Virus record (IMG/VR): IMGVR_UViG_3300030616_000008
Span: 1-43,203 of that record
Direction: 5' to 3' (one strand)
Length of the DNA stretch: 43,203 nucleotides
Origin: a virus
Shown here: in pieces, positions 30,540 through 39,882 of the stretch
Numbering within the stretch: the first letter of the stretch is position 1
Layout of the letters: each line of letters opens with the position of its first letter
Position numbers and translations under genes: made by a program
The notes under the pieces: model-generated
Databases searched by the model: none
The model's input: only the letters and a program-made list of their open reading frames with translations
Told to the model about the DNA's origin: nothing

Positions 30540-30992
30540 ATGCAGATGGTTGAGAGAAAGTATATCTCACAGTATAAACGTTTCAAAGTTCTTAAAAGAC
30601 AGAGATATAGATGTGCTAAATGTGGATGCAAATTAATACATTCAGGAAAAAGTGATTTTGAAGGGAAGGTTGCACACATAGACCATAAAATTCCAATATC
30701 TAAATGGGATATGATGGATGGCGACCCAGATGACATAAAGAATCTACAAGGATTATGTCCTGATTGTAATTTATCTAAATCAAATACATATTGTGATATA
30801 AGTGAAAAGCGTGGTGGTATGTTAGAAGGAGAAATATATGATGAAATTTTAAGATGTGAGCATTCAAAGAGATATGTATTAGACAGAATTACAGAAGATA
30901 ATGTGGTTAATTTACAACAACTTGTAAATCATTTAGATATGTTAAGAGCAAAACTAAGTTATTATACTAATTTTAAAGGAAAGGCATTTTAG
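30540..30992 (+). CDS. HNH endonuclease
   Basis: 150 residues. RYRCAKCGCKL, HIDHKIPISKWD, and NLQGLCPDCNLSKSN give the HNH fold with its two zinc-binding CxxC pairs. HNH proteins next to TerL (as in HK97) work with terminase to cut cos sites, so packaging may use cohesive ends. Start at 30540, or the next ATG at 30546; ribosome site weak. Confidence 0.85.
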   Translation: MQMVERKYISQYKRFKVLKRQRYRCAKCGCKLIHSGKSDFEGKVAHIDHKIPISKWDMMDGDPDDIKNLQGLCPDCNLSKSNTYCDISEKRGGMLEGEIYDEILRCEHSKRYVLDRITEDNVVNLQQLVNHLDMLRAKLSYYTNFKGKAF

Positions 30993-30993
30993 T

Positions 30994-31239
30994 GTGTGTG
31001 AAGAGTGGTGGGATGCCGAATTTGAATGTATAATGAACGAATGTCTGATGTTTATGGAATATCTACGTGATGTAAAACGAGAACAGGCAAAAAAAAGATG
31101 GGAACGCTATTACAAATATCATAGTGATGTGTTGAAACTAGGCTCTAAAGGATGTAAATTATCTGAACATCGTGATGAAGATTTTAAACGTGAACATGAA
31201 AAAATCATTGCTGAAATGAAGCGTCTGAAATTACGATAA
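30994..31239 (+). CDS. Small charged helical protein, GTG start
   Basis: 81 residues, GTG start one base after the previous stop with AAAGGAAAGG upstream. Acidic, aromatic front, then basic helical sequence. A T8 tract follows the stop. Unknown function. Confidence 0.5.
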   Translation: MCEEWWDAEFECIMNECLMFMEYLRDVKREQAKKRWERYYKYHSDVLKLGSKGCKLSEHRDEDFKREHEKIIAEMKRLKLR

Positions 31240-31321
31240 TTTTTTTTGAAAGTTGAAATATAATTGATTGCAGAGTATTTTAATATTACAGCGTTGGGGC
31301 TATTATGAGAGAGTATTTTTT

Positions 31322-32746
31322 ATGTCTTGGCTACAAACTGGTGAGAATGCAGAGAAGATATATGATATTACATCACCACGCACATATCTTCAAAAGCAGA
31401 AGGAAGTTTTGGATGCCATAGAAAGAAGGCATATTAAAAGTGTTCTCTACAGTGGAGCCTATGGTGCTGGTAAAACACTATTAGAATGTCATGTTGTGAT
31501 AAGACAATGTCTAATGTATCCCAAGTCGGTGTGGTTGATGGGGTGCCAGACCATACCGATGTTGCGGGATACTGTTTTGACTACATTCATGGAAGAATTA
31601 GGTGAATATCAGAGTACATTAAGAAAAGCAGGCATGAAGATAAGATTAAAGAAATCTTGGTTGTCAGGTGAAAAGAAATTTACATTCTATAACAATAGTG
31701 TTGTATTATTTAGAAGTTTTGACGATGAAACGAAGTTTAAATCATTAAATTTAGATGGATTTGCAATAGATGAGCCAGTTGATATAGATGAGGGTGTATT
31801 TAATATGCTTATAGGTAGATTAAGAGCAAAACATTCACCATGTGCACATAGCATACTTGCTGGTAATCCATCTGGAAAGACAAATTGGGTATATAAGAAT
31901 TTTTTTGAAGAATACAAGACACCACCACTATGTACAGAGTGCTATTCAAAGAAAACTGAATTTATGGGAAAATTTAATAGTTTAAGTAGATATAAATGTA
32001 CTAAATGTGGATATGTATTTGATTCTGATTATTATGCAGTAGAAACTACAACATATGATAACAAAGTAAATTTACCATCTGATTATATACCAAATATGGA
32101 ACGTAAATATGATAGACAATATCAGGAACGTTATCTAAAAGGAAAATGGGGTAGTTTCGAAGGACAAATATACCAAGATTTTGATGCTGATATTCATACT
32201 GGAGATTATTCTGGTATGAAATTTCCAAGATATAGATTTGGATTTGATTTCGGTTTTAGAAACCCATCATGTTTATTGATTGGAGGAATTACAGATACAA
32301 ATAAAATATATATAGTAGATGAATTCTATAAAAATAAATGTACGTCTAGAGAACTAGTTACTATAATACAGGAATACAATAAACAACATTCACCAGAGGG
32401 AATATATGTAGACCCATCTGCTGCGGATATAATAACACAGATGATGAATGTTGGATTACCTGTTTATAATGGAGATAATGACCTTGATTTTGGAATATCA
32501 AAGATAAAGGCATATTTGAGAGCAAAGATACTATTTATTGATAAGAATAATTGTAAAAATACAATAAGAGAATTTGAATCATATAGATATAGTAGTGATA
32601 AACAGCTATATAAGAAAAATCTTACAGAAATACCAATAAAAAAAGATGACCATGCACCAGATGCAGCGAGATATTTATTAACTGATTATGATGCGTTCAG
32701 AGAAGATGTAGGATTATCTGTAGGATTTCACGATTATCATTATTGA
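31322..32746 (+). CDS. terL: Terminase large subunit
   Basis: 474 residues from ATG 31322 (an in-frame TTG 54 bases earlier is less likely). ATPase: Walker A SGAYGAGKT (44-52), Walker B LDGFAIDE (144-151), coupling GNPSG (181-185). Nuclease: D309 (FGFDFG), D364 (YVDPSA), D443/D447 (DHAPDA). Between the two domains an unusual four-cysteine zinc knuckle is inserted (CTEC 204-207, CTKC 226-229). The enzyme drives DNA into the prohead and cuts it. Ribosome site weak. Confidence 0.93.
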   Translation: MSWLQTGENAEKIYDITSPRTYLQKQKEVLDAIERRHIKSVLYSGAYGAGKTLLECHVVIRQCLMYPKSVWLMGCQTIPMLRDTVLTTFMEELGEYQSTLRKAGMKIRLKKSWLSGEKKFTFYNNSVVLFRSFDDETKFKSLNLDGFAIDEPVDIDEGVFNMLIGRLRAKHSPCAHSILAGNPSGKTNWVYKNFFEEYKTPPLCTECYSKKTEFMGKFNSLSRYKCTKCGYVFDSDYYAVETTTYDNKVNLPSDYIPNMERKYDRQYQERYLKGKWGSFEGQIYQDFDADIHTGDYSGMKFPRYRFGFDFGFRNPSCLLIGGITDTNKIYIVDEFYKNKCTSRELVTIIQEYNKQHSPEGIYVDPSAADIITQMMNVGLPVYNGDNDLDFGISKIKAYLRAKILFIDKNNCKNTIREFESYRYSSDKQLYKKNLTEIPIKKDDHAPDAARYLLTDYDAFREDVGLSVGFHDYHY

Positions 32747-32767
32747 TTTCTATGAAGGAGGCTGGAA

Positions 32768-34324
32768 ATGTTTGATAACATACAAAAAATAATGTATAGT
32801 AGGCTGAAGAATAAATTTAAAGTTGATGATTATCAAGAAAGTGCTTTGAGTAAGCCAGATGTATATGGATACGGTTTATATGAAGACCGACAGAAACAAC
32901 AGAATGTTCCAAGATTAGTACAATTAAGAGAACTTGCATTACAAGAACCAATGTTCATGAAAGGTATTTATAAGAAGTACAAACACGTATTCAGGCAACC
33001 ACCAAAGATTGTAAAAAAAGATGGGTCTGATTTATCTACAGATATACAAGCAATAATAGATGATTTTAACAAGTCTACTAATATAATGTATAAAATGAAG
33101 ATAGGTGGTATATCTTCTAGCATATGGGGAAATGGATTTATAGAACGTACATTCAGTAATGACTTTGATGACAATAGAAATATAAAAAAGAATGTGTCAT
33201 TAAAAGAGCCATCAGGTGTACCAGTAGGTTTGAATTTAGTAAACCCAGAGTTTATAAATACATTTGGACCAAGAAAATATTCAGTTGTGGACAAACAAAA
33301 CTATTATCATTTTAGAGATAATAAAGGAAATAATACATATATACATCCAAAGAGATTATTACATATAAAGACAAAAGAACTTCCATTTTCAAAATTTGGA
33401 ATATCAGATGTTGATGTGTCATTTAGAATAATAGATTCAAAGTTGCGTGCAGATAAAGCACTAGGTGATATATTAGCATGGTTTGGACGTGGAATGTTAT
33501 TTATAACAAAAGAAGGATTACGTGGAAGTGAAAAGACTGAAATGGAGAAAGACTTAAAGAAACATCCATCATTTATGATAGGAAATGAACGATATAAATT
33601 TGATGTTAAAAATCCAACACAAATAAATCCTAAATGGTATACTGAATATTTCATAGAAAACATAGCAGCGGCAATTGAAATGCCAACAAGTATATTATTG
33701 GGAAATGAAAGTAGTACAGGAGAAGTTGTAGTTGGAGCTGAAGATTACTACAATGATATACAAAACATACAAGATGTTGTGTTTACTCCAATATTTGAAG
33801 ATGTATATAAACAATTACTACAATCACATGGTCATACATGGAGATATGAGATTAGGTGGCCAACGGTGTTTGTAGATGAATTATCAGAAGCAAAAGCATT
33901 GGAAAAAAGAATGTTAGTAGCTACTACAGGTTATAATTCAAAACTTGTAACAAGAGATGAAGGTAGAAAAATAATAAATGAGGGTACGATTTCCCTTGAT
34001 GTGAAACAACCAGACGGCGATTTCAAAGAGGACAGTGATAATCCAGGGATGCCAAGTAAACCTACGCCAAATCTAGAGCCAGTGCCTCCTTCAAAAAAAC
34101 CAGTACCAGAAGCTTCACAAGATAAAGTGGGTGATATTATGAGTAAAAAGAAGGAAGAATGGATGAGTAAAAGTTTAATGACAGAAGAAGAATTTAAGGC
34201 ATTTCAAGAAAAAGGTAGAAAAGAATTAGCTGAGCAAGAAAAGAGAATTCAAGAGGGAAAAAATAAATATAATGTTGGATTTAACTTATCATTTGATAAC
34301 AGGGATGAAAGTGATGAAAAGTAG
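32768..34324 (+). CDS. Portal protein
   Basis: 518 residues, directly after TerL with GGAGGCTGGAA before the ATG. Features of the portal family: early aromatic/acidic segment, a central region (IWGNGFIERTF, then LLHIKTKELPFSKFG), the clip/wing helices (FIENIAAAIEMPTSILLGNE, STGEVVVGAEDYYND) and a long C-terminal helical, Pro/Lys-rich tail. It forms the dodecameric gate of the head. The last ~100 residues are low in complexity. Confidence 0.85.
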   Translation: MFDNIQKIMYSRLKNKFKVDDYQESALSKPDVYGYGLYEDRQKQQNVPRLVQLRELALQEPMFMKGIYKKYKHVFRQPPKIVKKDGSDLSTDIQAIIDDFNKSTNIMYKMKIGGISSSIWGNGFIERTFSNDFDDNRNIKKNVSLKEPSGVPVGLNLVNPEFINTFGPRKYSVVDKQNYYHFRDNKGNNTYIHPKRLLHIKTKELPFSKFGISDVDVSFRIIDSKLRADKALGDILAWFGRGMLFITKEGLRGSEKTEMEKDLKKHPSFMIGNERYKFDVKNPTQINPKWYTEYFIENIAAAIEMPTSILLGNESSTGEVVVGAEDYYNDIQNIQDVVFTPIFEDVYKQLLQSHGHTWRYEIRWPTVFVDELSEAKALEKRMLVATTGYNSKLVTRDEGRKIINEGTISLDVKQPDGDFKEDSDNPGMPSKPTPNLEPVPPSKKPVPEASQDKVGDIMSKKKEEWMSKSLMTEEEFKAFQEKGRKELAEQEKRIQEGKNKYNVGFNLSFDNRDESDEK

Positions 34325-34433
34325 AATGTGTGAAAACTGTGGATTTGTAAAAGAATTTCCAGATAATGCATCAGAGAAGTACTGTTGTATAATGTGCCAT
34401 GTTACAAATCCTGTAAAATGTAAAAAGGCATAA
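34314..34433 (+). CDS. 39-residue zinc protein
   Basis: MKSRMCENCGFVKEF...CCIMCHV...KCKKA: five or six cysteines, one zinc site. It starts inside the portal end and stops 3 bases before the next gene; an alternative ATG lies at 34305. It is one of very few zinc mini-proteins in the late block. Role unknown. Confidence 0.55.
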   Translation: MKSRMCENCGFVKEFPDNASEKYCCIMCHVTNPVKCKKA

Positions 34434-34436
34434 ACA

Positions 34437-34838
34437 ATGTTTAGTATTCAAGCTATTGGATTAAAAGAAACAATAACTAAATTCAATGATGCAAGGCAAA
34501 TGGGATGGTATAAAAATACATTAAACAAAATAGGTAAGCTAATGAGAGATGAGGTTCAAAGAATGGCACCTAGAGATACTGGGGCAATGGAGCAATCAAT
34601 AGAACTAGTAGTGGATGATGAAGGAATAGAAATAATTGTACCAGTACCGTATGCTGTGTTTAATGAATATGGAACAAGATATATGCCAGTGGGTGATGAA
34701 GAAAAACCATTAATGATAACTAGTAGGTCAGGTAAACTTGCGTTTAGACCATTTGTACGACCTGCGATGTTAAAAATAATAAGAGAACATGGGGATGATT
34801 TCGGTAAAGAGTTACTGAAAATCTTATCTCATGGATAG
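34437..34838 (+). CDS. HK97 gp10-like head-tail joining protein
   Basis: 133 residues with the family pattern MAPRDTGAMEQSI...PYAVFNEYGTRYMP...FRPFVRPAM. The HK97 gp10 family completes the neck or tail end. In most phages this gene follows the capsid and connector genes; here it lies between portal and protease, an unusual order. Confidence 0.85.
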   Translation: MFSIQAIGLKETITKFNDARQMGWYKNTLNKIGKLMRDEVQRMAPRDTGAMEQSIELVVDDEGIEIIVPVPYAVFNEYGTRYMPVGDEEKPLMITSRSGKLAFRPFVRPAMLKIIREHGDDFGKELLKILSHG

Positions 34839-34853
34839 AAGGAGGTATAAAAA

Positions 34854-35012
34854 ATGAAAATGATGAAACTATGTTGTGGTGGAAAAGGCTGTCCGTCTGT
34901 AAGGCTTACAGATAACGGATATGTTGAAATAGAAGACGATGAGTCGAATGTTGTACGACTGACTACAGGACAATACAACATATTGATAAAAAAAGGTGGA
35001 GAACTTGCCTAA
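34854..35012 (+). CDS. 52-residue unknown protein
   Basis: MKMMKLCCGGKGCPSVRLTDNGYVEIED... with a perfect GAAGGAGGTATAAAAA site. A CCGGKGC knot leads a beta domain with a DDESNVVRLTTGQY segment. Likely a small structural or metal-binding protein. Confidence 0.6.
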   Translation: MKMMKLCCGGKGCPSVRLTDNGYVEIEDDESNVVRLTTGQYNILIKKGGELA

Positions 35013-35691
35013 GATAGTAGAAAAAGACGGTAAACAAGCTATAGAAGTAGAACATGACCCAATGTTATCAGAATTGGAGAAGCTACAAGACTTTGAAGAT
35101 GGCAATGCAGAGAAACAAGAATTCGTTGAACAGGTTAAGGTAAAATGGGAAGATATTAAACCATTAGATAAAGGTGAACATGGTACATTTAATTCTATGC
35201 TTACATTAAGCAACGACCTTAATGGATTAAAGAAACAACATAAAATGCACCAAGAGATATTAAAAGATATACATAAATCATACAGAGATATCAAGCGTGG
35301 AAAAGTTAAATATATATTAGTACAGAAAGACAAAGGCGTATTTATGCCTGATTTTGACATGACGAAACTACAAGATAATCTAATAAAGCAAAGAAACATA
35401 ATGGTAAATGCTGATAATTCAATTACAGGACAAGTTGAGAGAAAGGCTGAGCTGTTTAAAGAGTACATACTTAAATCATACAAGATGGCAAAGTTATTAG
35501 TACAGAAATACTATGGAGAAGAGCCTGACAAAATACTTGCAGATTATGAAGAGCTTAAAGAAATAAATGAAAAAAATGATGAATATCAAATAGGAGGTAA
35601 TAAAGATGGACATAAAGTTCATGGACGACCTGAAAAAGGAGATAAAGATAGCAAGGTGGATTCTGGAAAGACAGTTGAAAAAAAAGTATAA
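34996..35691 (+). CDS. Unknown helical head-region protein
   Basis: 231 residues, GTG start within the previous gene (or TTG at 35005, after GGTGGAG). Mostly long charged helices; the end is Lys/Gly-rich. It lies before the protease and capsid genes, where scaffold-type proteins are encoded, but no scaffold motif is visible. Confidence 0.55.
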   Translation: MENLPKIVEKDGKQAIEVEHDPMLSELEKLQDFEDGNAEKQEFVEQVKVKWEDIKPLDKGEHGTFNSMLTLSNDLNGLKKQHKMHQEILKDIHKSYRDIKRGKVKYILVQKDKGVFMPDFDMTKLQDNLIKQRNIMVNADNSITGQVERKAELFKEYILKSYKMAKLLVQKYYGEEPDKILADYEELKEINEKNDEYQIGGNKDGHKVHGRPEKGDKDSKVDSGKTVEKKV

Positions 35692-36130
35692 TCTCCATTT
35701 GATAGATATATTCTATGATTTGGAAAACTGCGGAAACGGTATAATCAGAGAGCTATGGGCAGAAATAATGGAAGTTTCGAATAGTTGTGATAAAAAATAC
35801 TATCAAAAGATATTACGAGATTGGGGTGCAATATTCCTATTCATATTGTATAAAGATACAGCATTCAGAGACCAAGTATGGTATGTATTAGACAAGTTTG
35901 CAAATAAAGTAGTAAATGATGAAAAATTAAATTCAGAATTAAAAAAATTAGTTAAACAACCACGTCAATGGTATTGTAATGTTCATGAAATAGCTAGAAG
36001 TCATCAGGTTGATGATAAAATGACATTTGATGAATTACAATTTATACCAAAACACCAAAGACAAAAATTAGATGAATATGCTAAACAAGTAGGGCGTGAA
36101 GTTGAAAAAATTAAAATATTCAGGGGGTGA
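35606..36130 (+). CDS. Unknown head-region protein
   Basis: 174 residues, basic and aromatic, helical. AGGAGGTAATAAAG before the ATG. Its TGA stop sits inside the GGGGGTGA ribosome site of the next gene. Unknown function. Confidence 0.55.
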   Translation: MDIKFMDDLKKEIKIARWILERQLKKKYNLHLIDIFYDLENCGNGIIRELWAEIMEVSNSCDKKYYQKILRDWGAIFLFILYKDTAFRDQVWYVLDKFANKVVNDEKLNSELKKLVKQPRQWYCNVHEIARSHQVDDKMTFDELQFIPKHQRQKLDEYAKQVGREVEKIKIFRG

Positions 36131-36134
36131 TTAA

Positions 36135-36875
36135 ATACCTGAACCAAATAAGGGAAAAGAAACGCGTAACGAATGGATGTCAAGATGTATATCTTATAAG
36201 ATAAATGAAGGCAAATTTCCTAACACAGAAGAAGGTAGAAAGAAAGCAGCAGGTGAATGTGGAGGCATATGGGAAAATGCTTCTGAGTTTTATATAACAT
36301 CAGAATTACCAATTAATACAATAAAAGCAGAAGAAGGGAAAGAATTACAACTAATACCAGATACTGTAGTTATGGGTAGAGGTAACTTTACATATTATCA
36401 TCCTTTTCTTGGAGAAGTGTATGTAAAAGAGGAAGATTTAATACAAAGTATTGAAACGTGGAAAGATTCGTATCTTGTGTTAAATCACAGCAGAGATATA
36501 GAAGATATAGTAGGTCATCTTGAAGATATACATTATAGTGATGGTAAACTATCAGCAAGACCAGTTATAGATGATGAAAGACCGAAGGCAGAATATGCAA
36601 AAGCACATATTCATGCTATGATCAGAAATGGACGTATACCACACGTTAGCTGGGCATTTTCATTTTCACATACAAAGGAAGATGTTAATGGTAAGTCAAT
36701 GTGGTGTGCGAAGAATATTAGAGGTCTGCATTTAGGAATGGTAGACCAAGGTCAATGTAGTCCAGCAGATGGCTGTGGGATTGGGCTATGTAATGAAAGT
36801 ACAGCCGATATTGAAAGAATTAAAGCAAAAAGAGAGAGATTATCTCAATTAAGAGGTGAGAAGATAAATGGATAA
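36135..36875 (+). CDS. Head maturation protease, probable AUA start
   Basis: 246 residues if read from ATA at 36135; the first ATG is 36177. The 14 residues before that ATG (PEPNKGKETRNEW) continue into MSRCISYKINEGKFPNTEEGRKKAAGECGGIW, a known prohead-protein N-terminal pattern (PxxxGE...SRC...A..C...W). GGGGGTGA ends 5 bases before the ATA, ideal spacing, while no site precedes 36177. The core has LVLNHSRDIEDIVGHLEDI and HVSWAFSF, resembling DUF2213-type maturation proteases. It would cut the capsid delta domain. Confidence 0.7.
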   Translation: MPEPNKGKETRNEWMSRCISYKINEGKFPNTEEGRKKAAGECGGIWENASEFYITSELPINTIKAEEGKELQLIPDTVVMGRGNFTYYHPFLGEVYVKEEDLIQSIETWKDSYLVLNHSRDIEDIVGHLEDIHYSDGKLSARPVIDDERPKAEYAKAHIHAMIRNGRIPHVSWAFSFSHTKEDVNGKSMWCAKNIRGLHLGMVDQGQCSPADGCGIGLCNESTADIERIKAKRERLSQLRGEKING

Positions 36876-38214
36876 TTTGAAGGCAACCGATGAAATGTCT
36901 GAGGAAGAGCTAGATAAAGAATTGAAAGCTTTTGAACTTCAGGCAAAGAAAGATAAAATAGTTGAATATAGGGCTAGTTTAGATGCAAAGATGAAGAAAG
37001 ATGAAGAAGACCTTAGAGCACAGACGAAGGAAGATTTGAAGAAAGAATTGCAGGCTGAAATGGCAAACAAAAGTACGATTACTGCAAACCAAGAAGAAAA
37101 GGTAACAACTTTAAATGCCAAAGATGAGAACGAAGAAACATTTATGTGGTCTAGTGCAGATAGGCAAAAATTCAGAATAGGAAACGGAAGTAACTATGTA
37201 TTACATTGTGATTCTGATTATGATGGATTGATAGAGAAAGTATGTTGCGACTCATATATAAAAGTAGGCAAGGACAAAATAACTCCAGAGAATTTATGGG
37301 GAATGTCCAAAGATGAGAATTTTTGGATGAAAGCAACAAACGATACTACAGCTGCGAACTGGTTACCAGACAGAAATTATGTTGATGACATGATAGAGGC
37401 TGCAGTATGTCATAGCCAACTATCAGGTGTAATAACACGACGTTCATACGATGTGAACAAAGGAGAGGGTGGACGAGTAGATATACCATACACTCCAGCT
37501 AGAACTGCACAAGGGCCAATAGGGACATGTGCGTGCTTGACTGATACTAGTTCAACATTAGGGAAATACTATGTTACATTAGGGCAATATGGAGATAGCG
37601 ACTTAATCTGTGACTTTACTGAATTTAAGAGTAAGTATAACATACGTGCTAACATAGGCAGAGAGATGGGAAAAGCATTAGCCGCAGCATGGGATACAAA
37701 CATATGGACAGCAATAACAGTATTTATGCCAACATATACTTATACACTAGGGCATGCATGGACAGCTGGTATGACAAGTGACAGTTGCTGTATGAATGCT
37801 GTGGATTTATACAACGGTATAATACAACTTACAAAGGCACTACAAGGTGCAGCGTATCATCCAACACACGTAATCATGCATCCAACTGTAGCAGCACATT
37901 TGTATTACAAAGATGCATCAGGTGTAGCAGAACAACAGTTACCATTAGTAAAAATGAATAACGGAAAACTAACAATGGTAGGTGAACTAGAAGTAATAGA
38001 GTCATGTAATGCTACAGCAGGTACAGATGTTAGTGGTACAACGTTAGCTGTAATTGTAGATAAATCCAGATCAGTAGCAGAGGCATGGGGTAAGAGACCA
38101 GATTTCGGAACATTCTATGAACTACGTTGTAACAGAACAAGGCTTGCAGTATGGGCATACTGGGGAACAAGCAGACTAGAAGCAGCGTCAATTGGACACA
38201 TATTGAACCCATAA
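36868..38214 (+). CDS. Major capsid protein, HK97 fold
   Basis: 448 residues. The first ~85 form a charged coiled coil (delta/scaffold domain) likely removed by the protease encoded just upstream, with which the gene overlaps by 8 bases. The rest has the HK97-type pattern: long helix region, GGRVDIPYTPARTAQGP, NIGREMGKALAAAWD (spine helix), THVIMHPTVAAHLYY and a final beta strand domain. About a dozen cysteines is high for a capsid protein. A terminator follows. Confidence 0.9.
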   Translation: MDNLKATDEMSEEELDKELKAFELQAKKDKIVEYRASLDAKMKKDEEDLRAQTKEDLKKELQAEMANKSTITANQEEKVTTLNAKDENEETFMWSSADRQKFRIGNGSNYVLHCDSDYDGLIEKVCCDSYIKVGKDKITPENLWGMSKDENFWMKATNDTTAANWLPDRNYVDDMIEAAVCHSQLSGVITRRSYDVNKGEGGRVDIPYTPARTAQGPIGTCACLTDTSSTLGKYYVTLGQYGDSDLICDFTEFKSKYNIRANIGREMGKALAAAWDTNIWTAITVFMPTYTYTLGHAWTAGMTSDSCCMNAVDLYNGIIQLTKALQGAAYHPTHVIMHPTVAAHLYYKDASGVAEQQLPLVKMNNGKLTMVGELEVIESCNATAGTDVSGTTLAVIVDKSRSVAEAWGKRPDFGTFYELRCNRTRLAVWAYWGTSRLEAASIGHILNP

Positions 38215-38224
38215 ACATGAAAAG

Positions 38225-38256
38225 AGGGGAAACCCTCAATTTTTTATTTTTTTGAT
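38225..38256 (+). terminator. Hairpin plus T-tract terminator after capsid gene
   Basis: GAGGG/CCCTC stem with a 4-base loop, then AATTTTTTATTTTTTT. It would partly end transcripts after the capsid gene, as is usual for the most abundant virion protein. Confidence 0.75.
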
Positions 38257-38284
38257 TTTAGTAGACCAAGAAGGAGGTCAAAAT

Positions 38285-38389
38285 ATGGTTACATTCATAT
38301 GGAAAGATAGAGCTATAATAAACACAAATGATAGTGATGTTATAGCAAAGTTGATGAGGTCAAAAGACCATAAAATGTTAATGGAATAA
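38285..38389 (+). CDS. 34-residue unknown protein
   Basis: MVTFIWKDRAIINTNDSDV..., good AAGGAGGTCAAAAT site. Basic end. Its own ribosome site and spacing suggest it is real. Unknown function. Confidence 0.5.
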   Translation: MVTFIWKDRAIINTNDSDVIAKLMRSKDHKMLME

Positions 38390-38402
38390 GGAGGAATAAA
38401 AA

Positions 38403-39368
38403 ATGGCAATAGAAGTACCTGTCAAGATAATACCATTAGATTATCAAGATTCTATATATGAAAGAGGAGAAACATTTTCGTATTGGGTACAAACAAATGA
38501 TAGAACAAACTCAGCTGTAGATATGGCTACTTGTTCAGAAACGATAGAAGGTGTGTGTGGAAACATACTTGTAAATGCTTTAGCTATGACACATTCTGCT
38601 ACAGGTAGATATCATTATGAATATGCAATACCAAATAATGCAAATTATGGTAAATATAAGATAACGATAGAATCAACAACACCAACTGATACATTTATAT
38701 ATACAGATGAGTTTTTTGTATTGCCATGGAAGATGGACAAAGAGGTACGCATGAAAACAGGTCTATCTGAAACAAAGGATATTAAAGGTATTGATTTAGC
38801 TAACATATGCTGGCAGAGTTATCAGGAGGCATTAAGAGATGTATTTATTTATCATCACAACGAAGCACCTTCAGGTAACCCAACTACTGGAACACTATAT
38901 GACGGTTCAAACACATCATTCAAATTAAATGATAATCTAGCGGACATAAATGGTGATGGTAGTGTTACAGGATGGGGACAAACAAGCTGTCTTACTGATA
39001 TAGATGGATGTTGGTATGATGAAAATAAGATATGGCAACAACTTAAGATTACTGTAACAAATAGATATTCAGGTGAAGTTACAATAACACAACGAGATGG
39101 AACACCAATACCACAAAATAATAACGGTGTATATGTAAAATATTATACTGAATATGAGTCATATAATGAATATCTATTTCAACAAGCATCATGTTATCTA
39201 GCAGCACATAATGTAGTATTGAGATTAAAGGCTGCGGATAGAGTTACAATAGCAGATTTAAATACAAATAAAGTTCTGATAGAGAAAGATGAAAGAAGAT
39301 TTATTAACAAATATCACGATATACTTGAGCAAATAAAAGAACCTTCATTTAGAGGAGTAGTAATATAA
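38403..39368 (+). CDS. Head-tail connector with Ig-like N-terminus
   Basis: 321 residues. The N-terminal ~110 are Ig-like (beta, FSYWVQTND...GRYHYEYAIPN). The C-terminal part has KGIDLANICWQSYQEALRDVFIYHHNE...LFQQASCYLAAHNVVLRLKAADR, a helical pattern of head-completion proteins. It lies right after the capsid gene. A fused Ig domain may extend from the neck or bind glycans. Overlaps the next gene (TAATG). Confidence 0.55.
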   Translation: MAIEVPVKIIPLDYQDSIYERGETFSYWVQTNDRTNSAVDMATCSETIEGVCGNILVNALAMTHSATGRYHYEYAIPNNANYGKYKITIESTTPTDTFIYTDEFFVLPWKMDKEVRMKTGLSETKDIKGIDLANICWQSYQEALRDVFIYHHNEAPSGNPTTGTLYDGSNTSFKLNDNLADINGDGSVTGWGQTSCLTDIDGCWYDENKIWQQLKITVTNRYSGEVTITQRDGTPIPQNNNGVYVKYYTEYESYNEYLFQQASCYLAAHNVVLRLKAADRVTIADLNTNKVLIEKDERRFINKYHDILEQIKEPSFRGVVI

Positions 39369-39862
39369 TGGCATATACAACAACAGATTTAAGACAGGAA
39401 ATTATAGACCAAATTGCATATCTACATGATTATGATGGTGATGGTACAGAAGAATGTACAATATCATTCGTTGATGAAAATGATATAACAAGATATGTAC
39501 CAATAAAAACGCATGAAGATATGAACGAAGATGACTTAGATTATATGCCATTCATAGAGGTTGAAATTGTAGATACGCCTGCTAAAACAAAAACACTAGG
39601 TAAAACTAGATATATAGAACAATATATAGACTTTAACCTTTATTATGTTAGAACAGATGATATAGACATAAAAGATTTTCACATTACAATATTTAATAAA
39701 ATGGTACATCAGATTACAGATGATTCAAGACATAATAGGTTTACTAATGCAGTTCAAGTAGAAGTGATAGATGATACTAAATCTATTAGAGAATTAAAAG
39801 GAAAAGAAATTGTATACCACAAAGTCCTATCTGTAAAAGCAAAAAGATGGGATAGTGGATAA
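39368..39862 (+). CDS. Putative tail terminator protein
   Basis: 164 residues, alpha-beta, with a strand/helix order (FIEVEIVDTP...YIEQYIDFNLYYVR...DFHITIFNKMVHQI...VQVEVIDDT) that fits gpU/tail-terminator proteins, which cap the tail tube. Located between connector and tube genes, its usual place. Acidic. Confidence 0.6.
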   Translation: MAYTTTDLRQEIIDQIAYLHDYDGDGTEECTISFVDENDITRYVPIKTHEDMNEDDLDYMPFIEVEIVDTPAKTKTLGKTRYIEQYIDFNLYYVRTDDIDIKDFHITIFNKMVHQITDDSRHNRFTNAVQVEVIDDTKSIRELKGKEIVYHKVLSVKAKRWDSG

Positions 39863-39882
39863 AATTAAAAGAGGTGAAAATA

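Noticed and set aside
28900-32746. Integrase or lysogeny module
   Set aside because: No tyrosine or serine recombinase motif in any gene; the nucleases here are HNH and RecB types linked to packaging.
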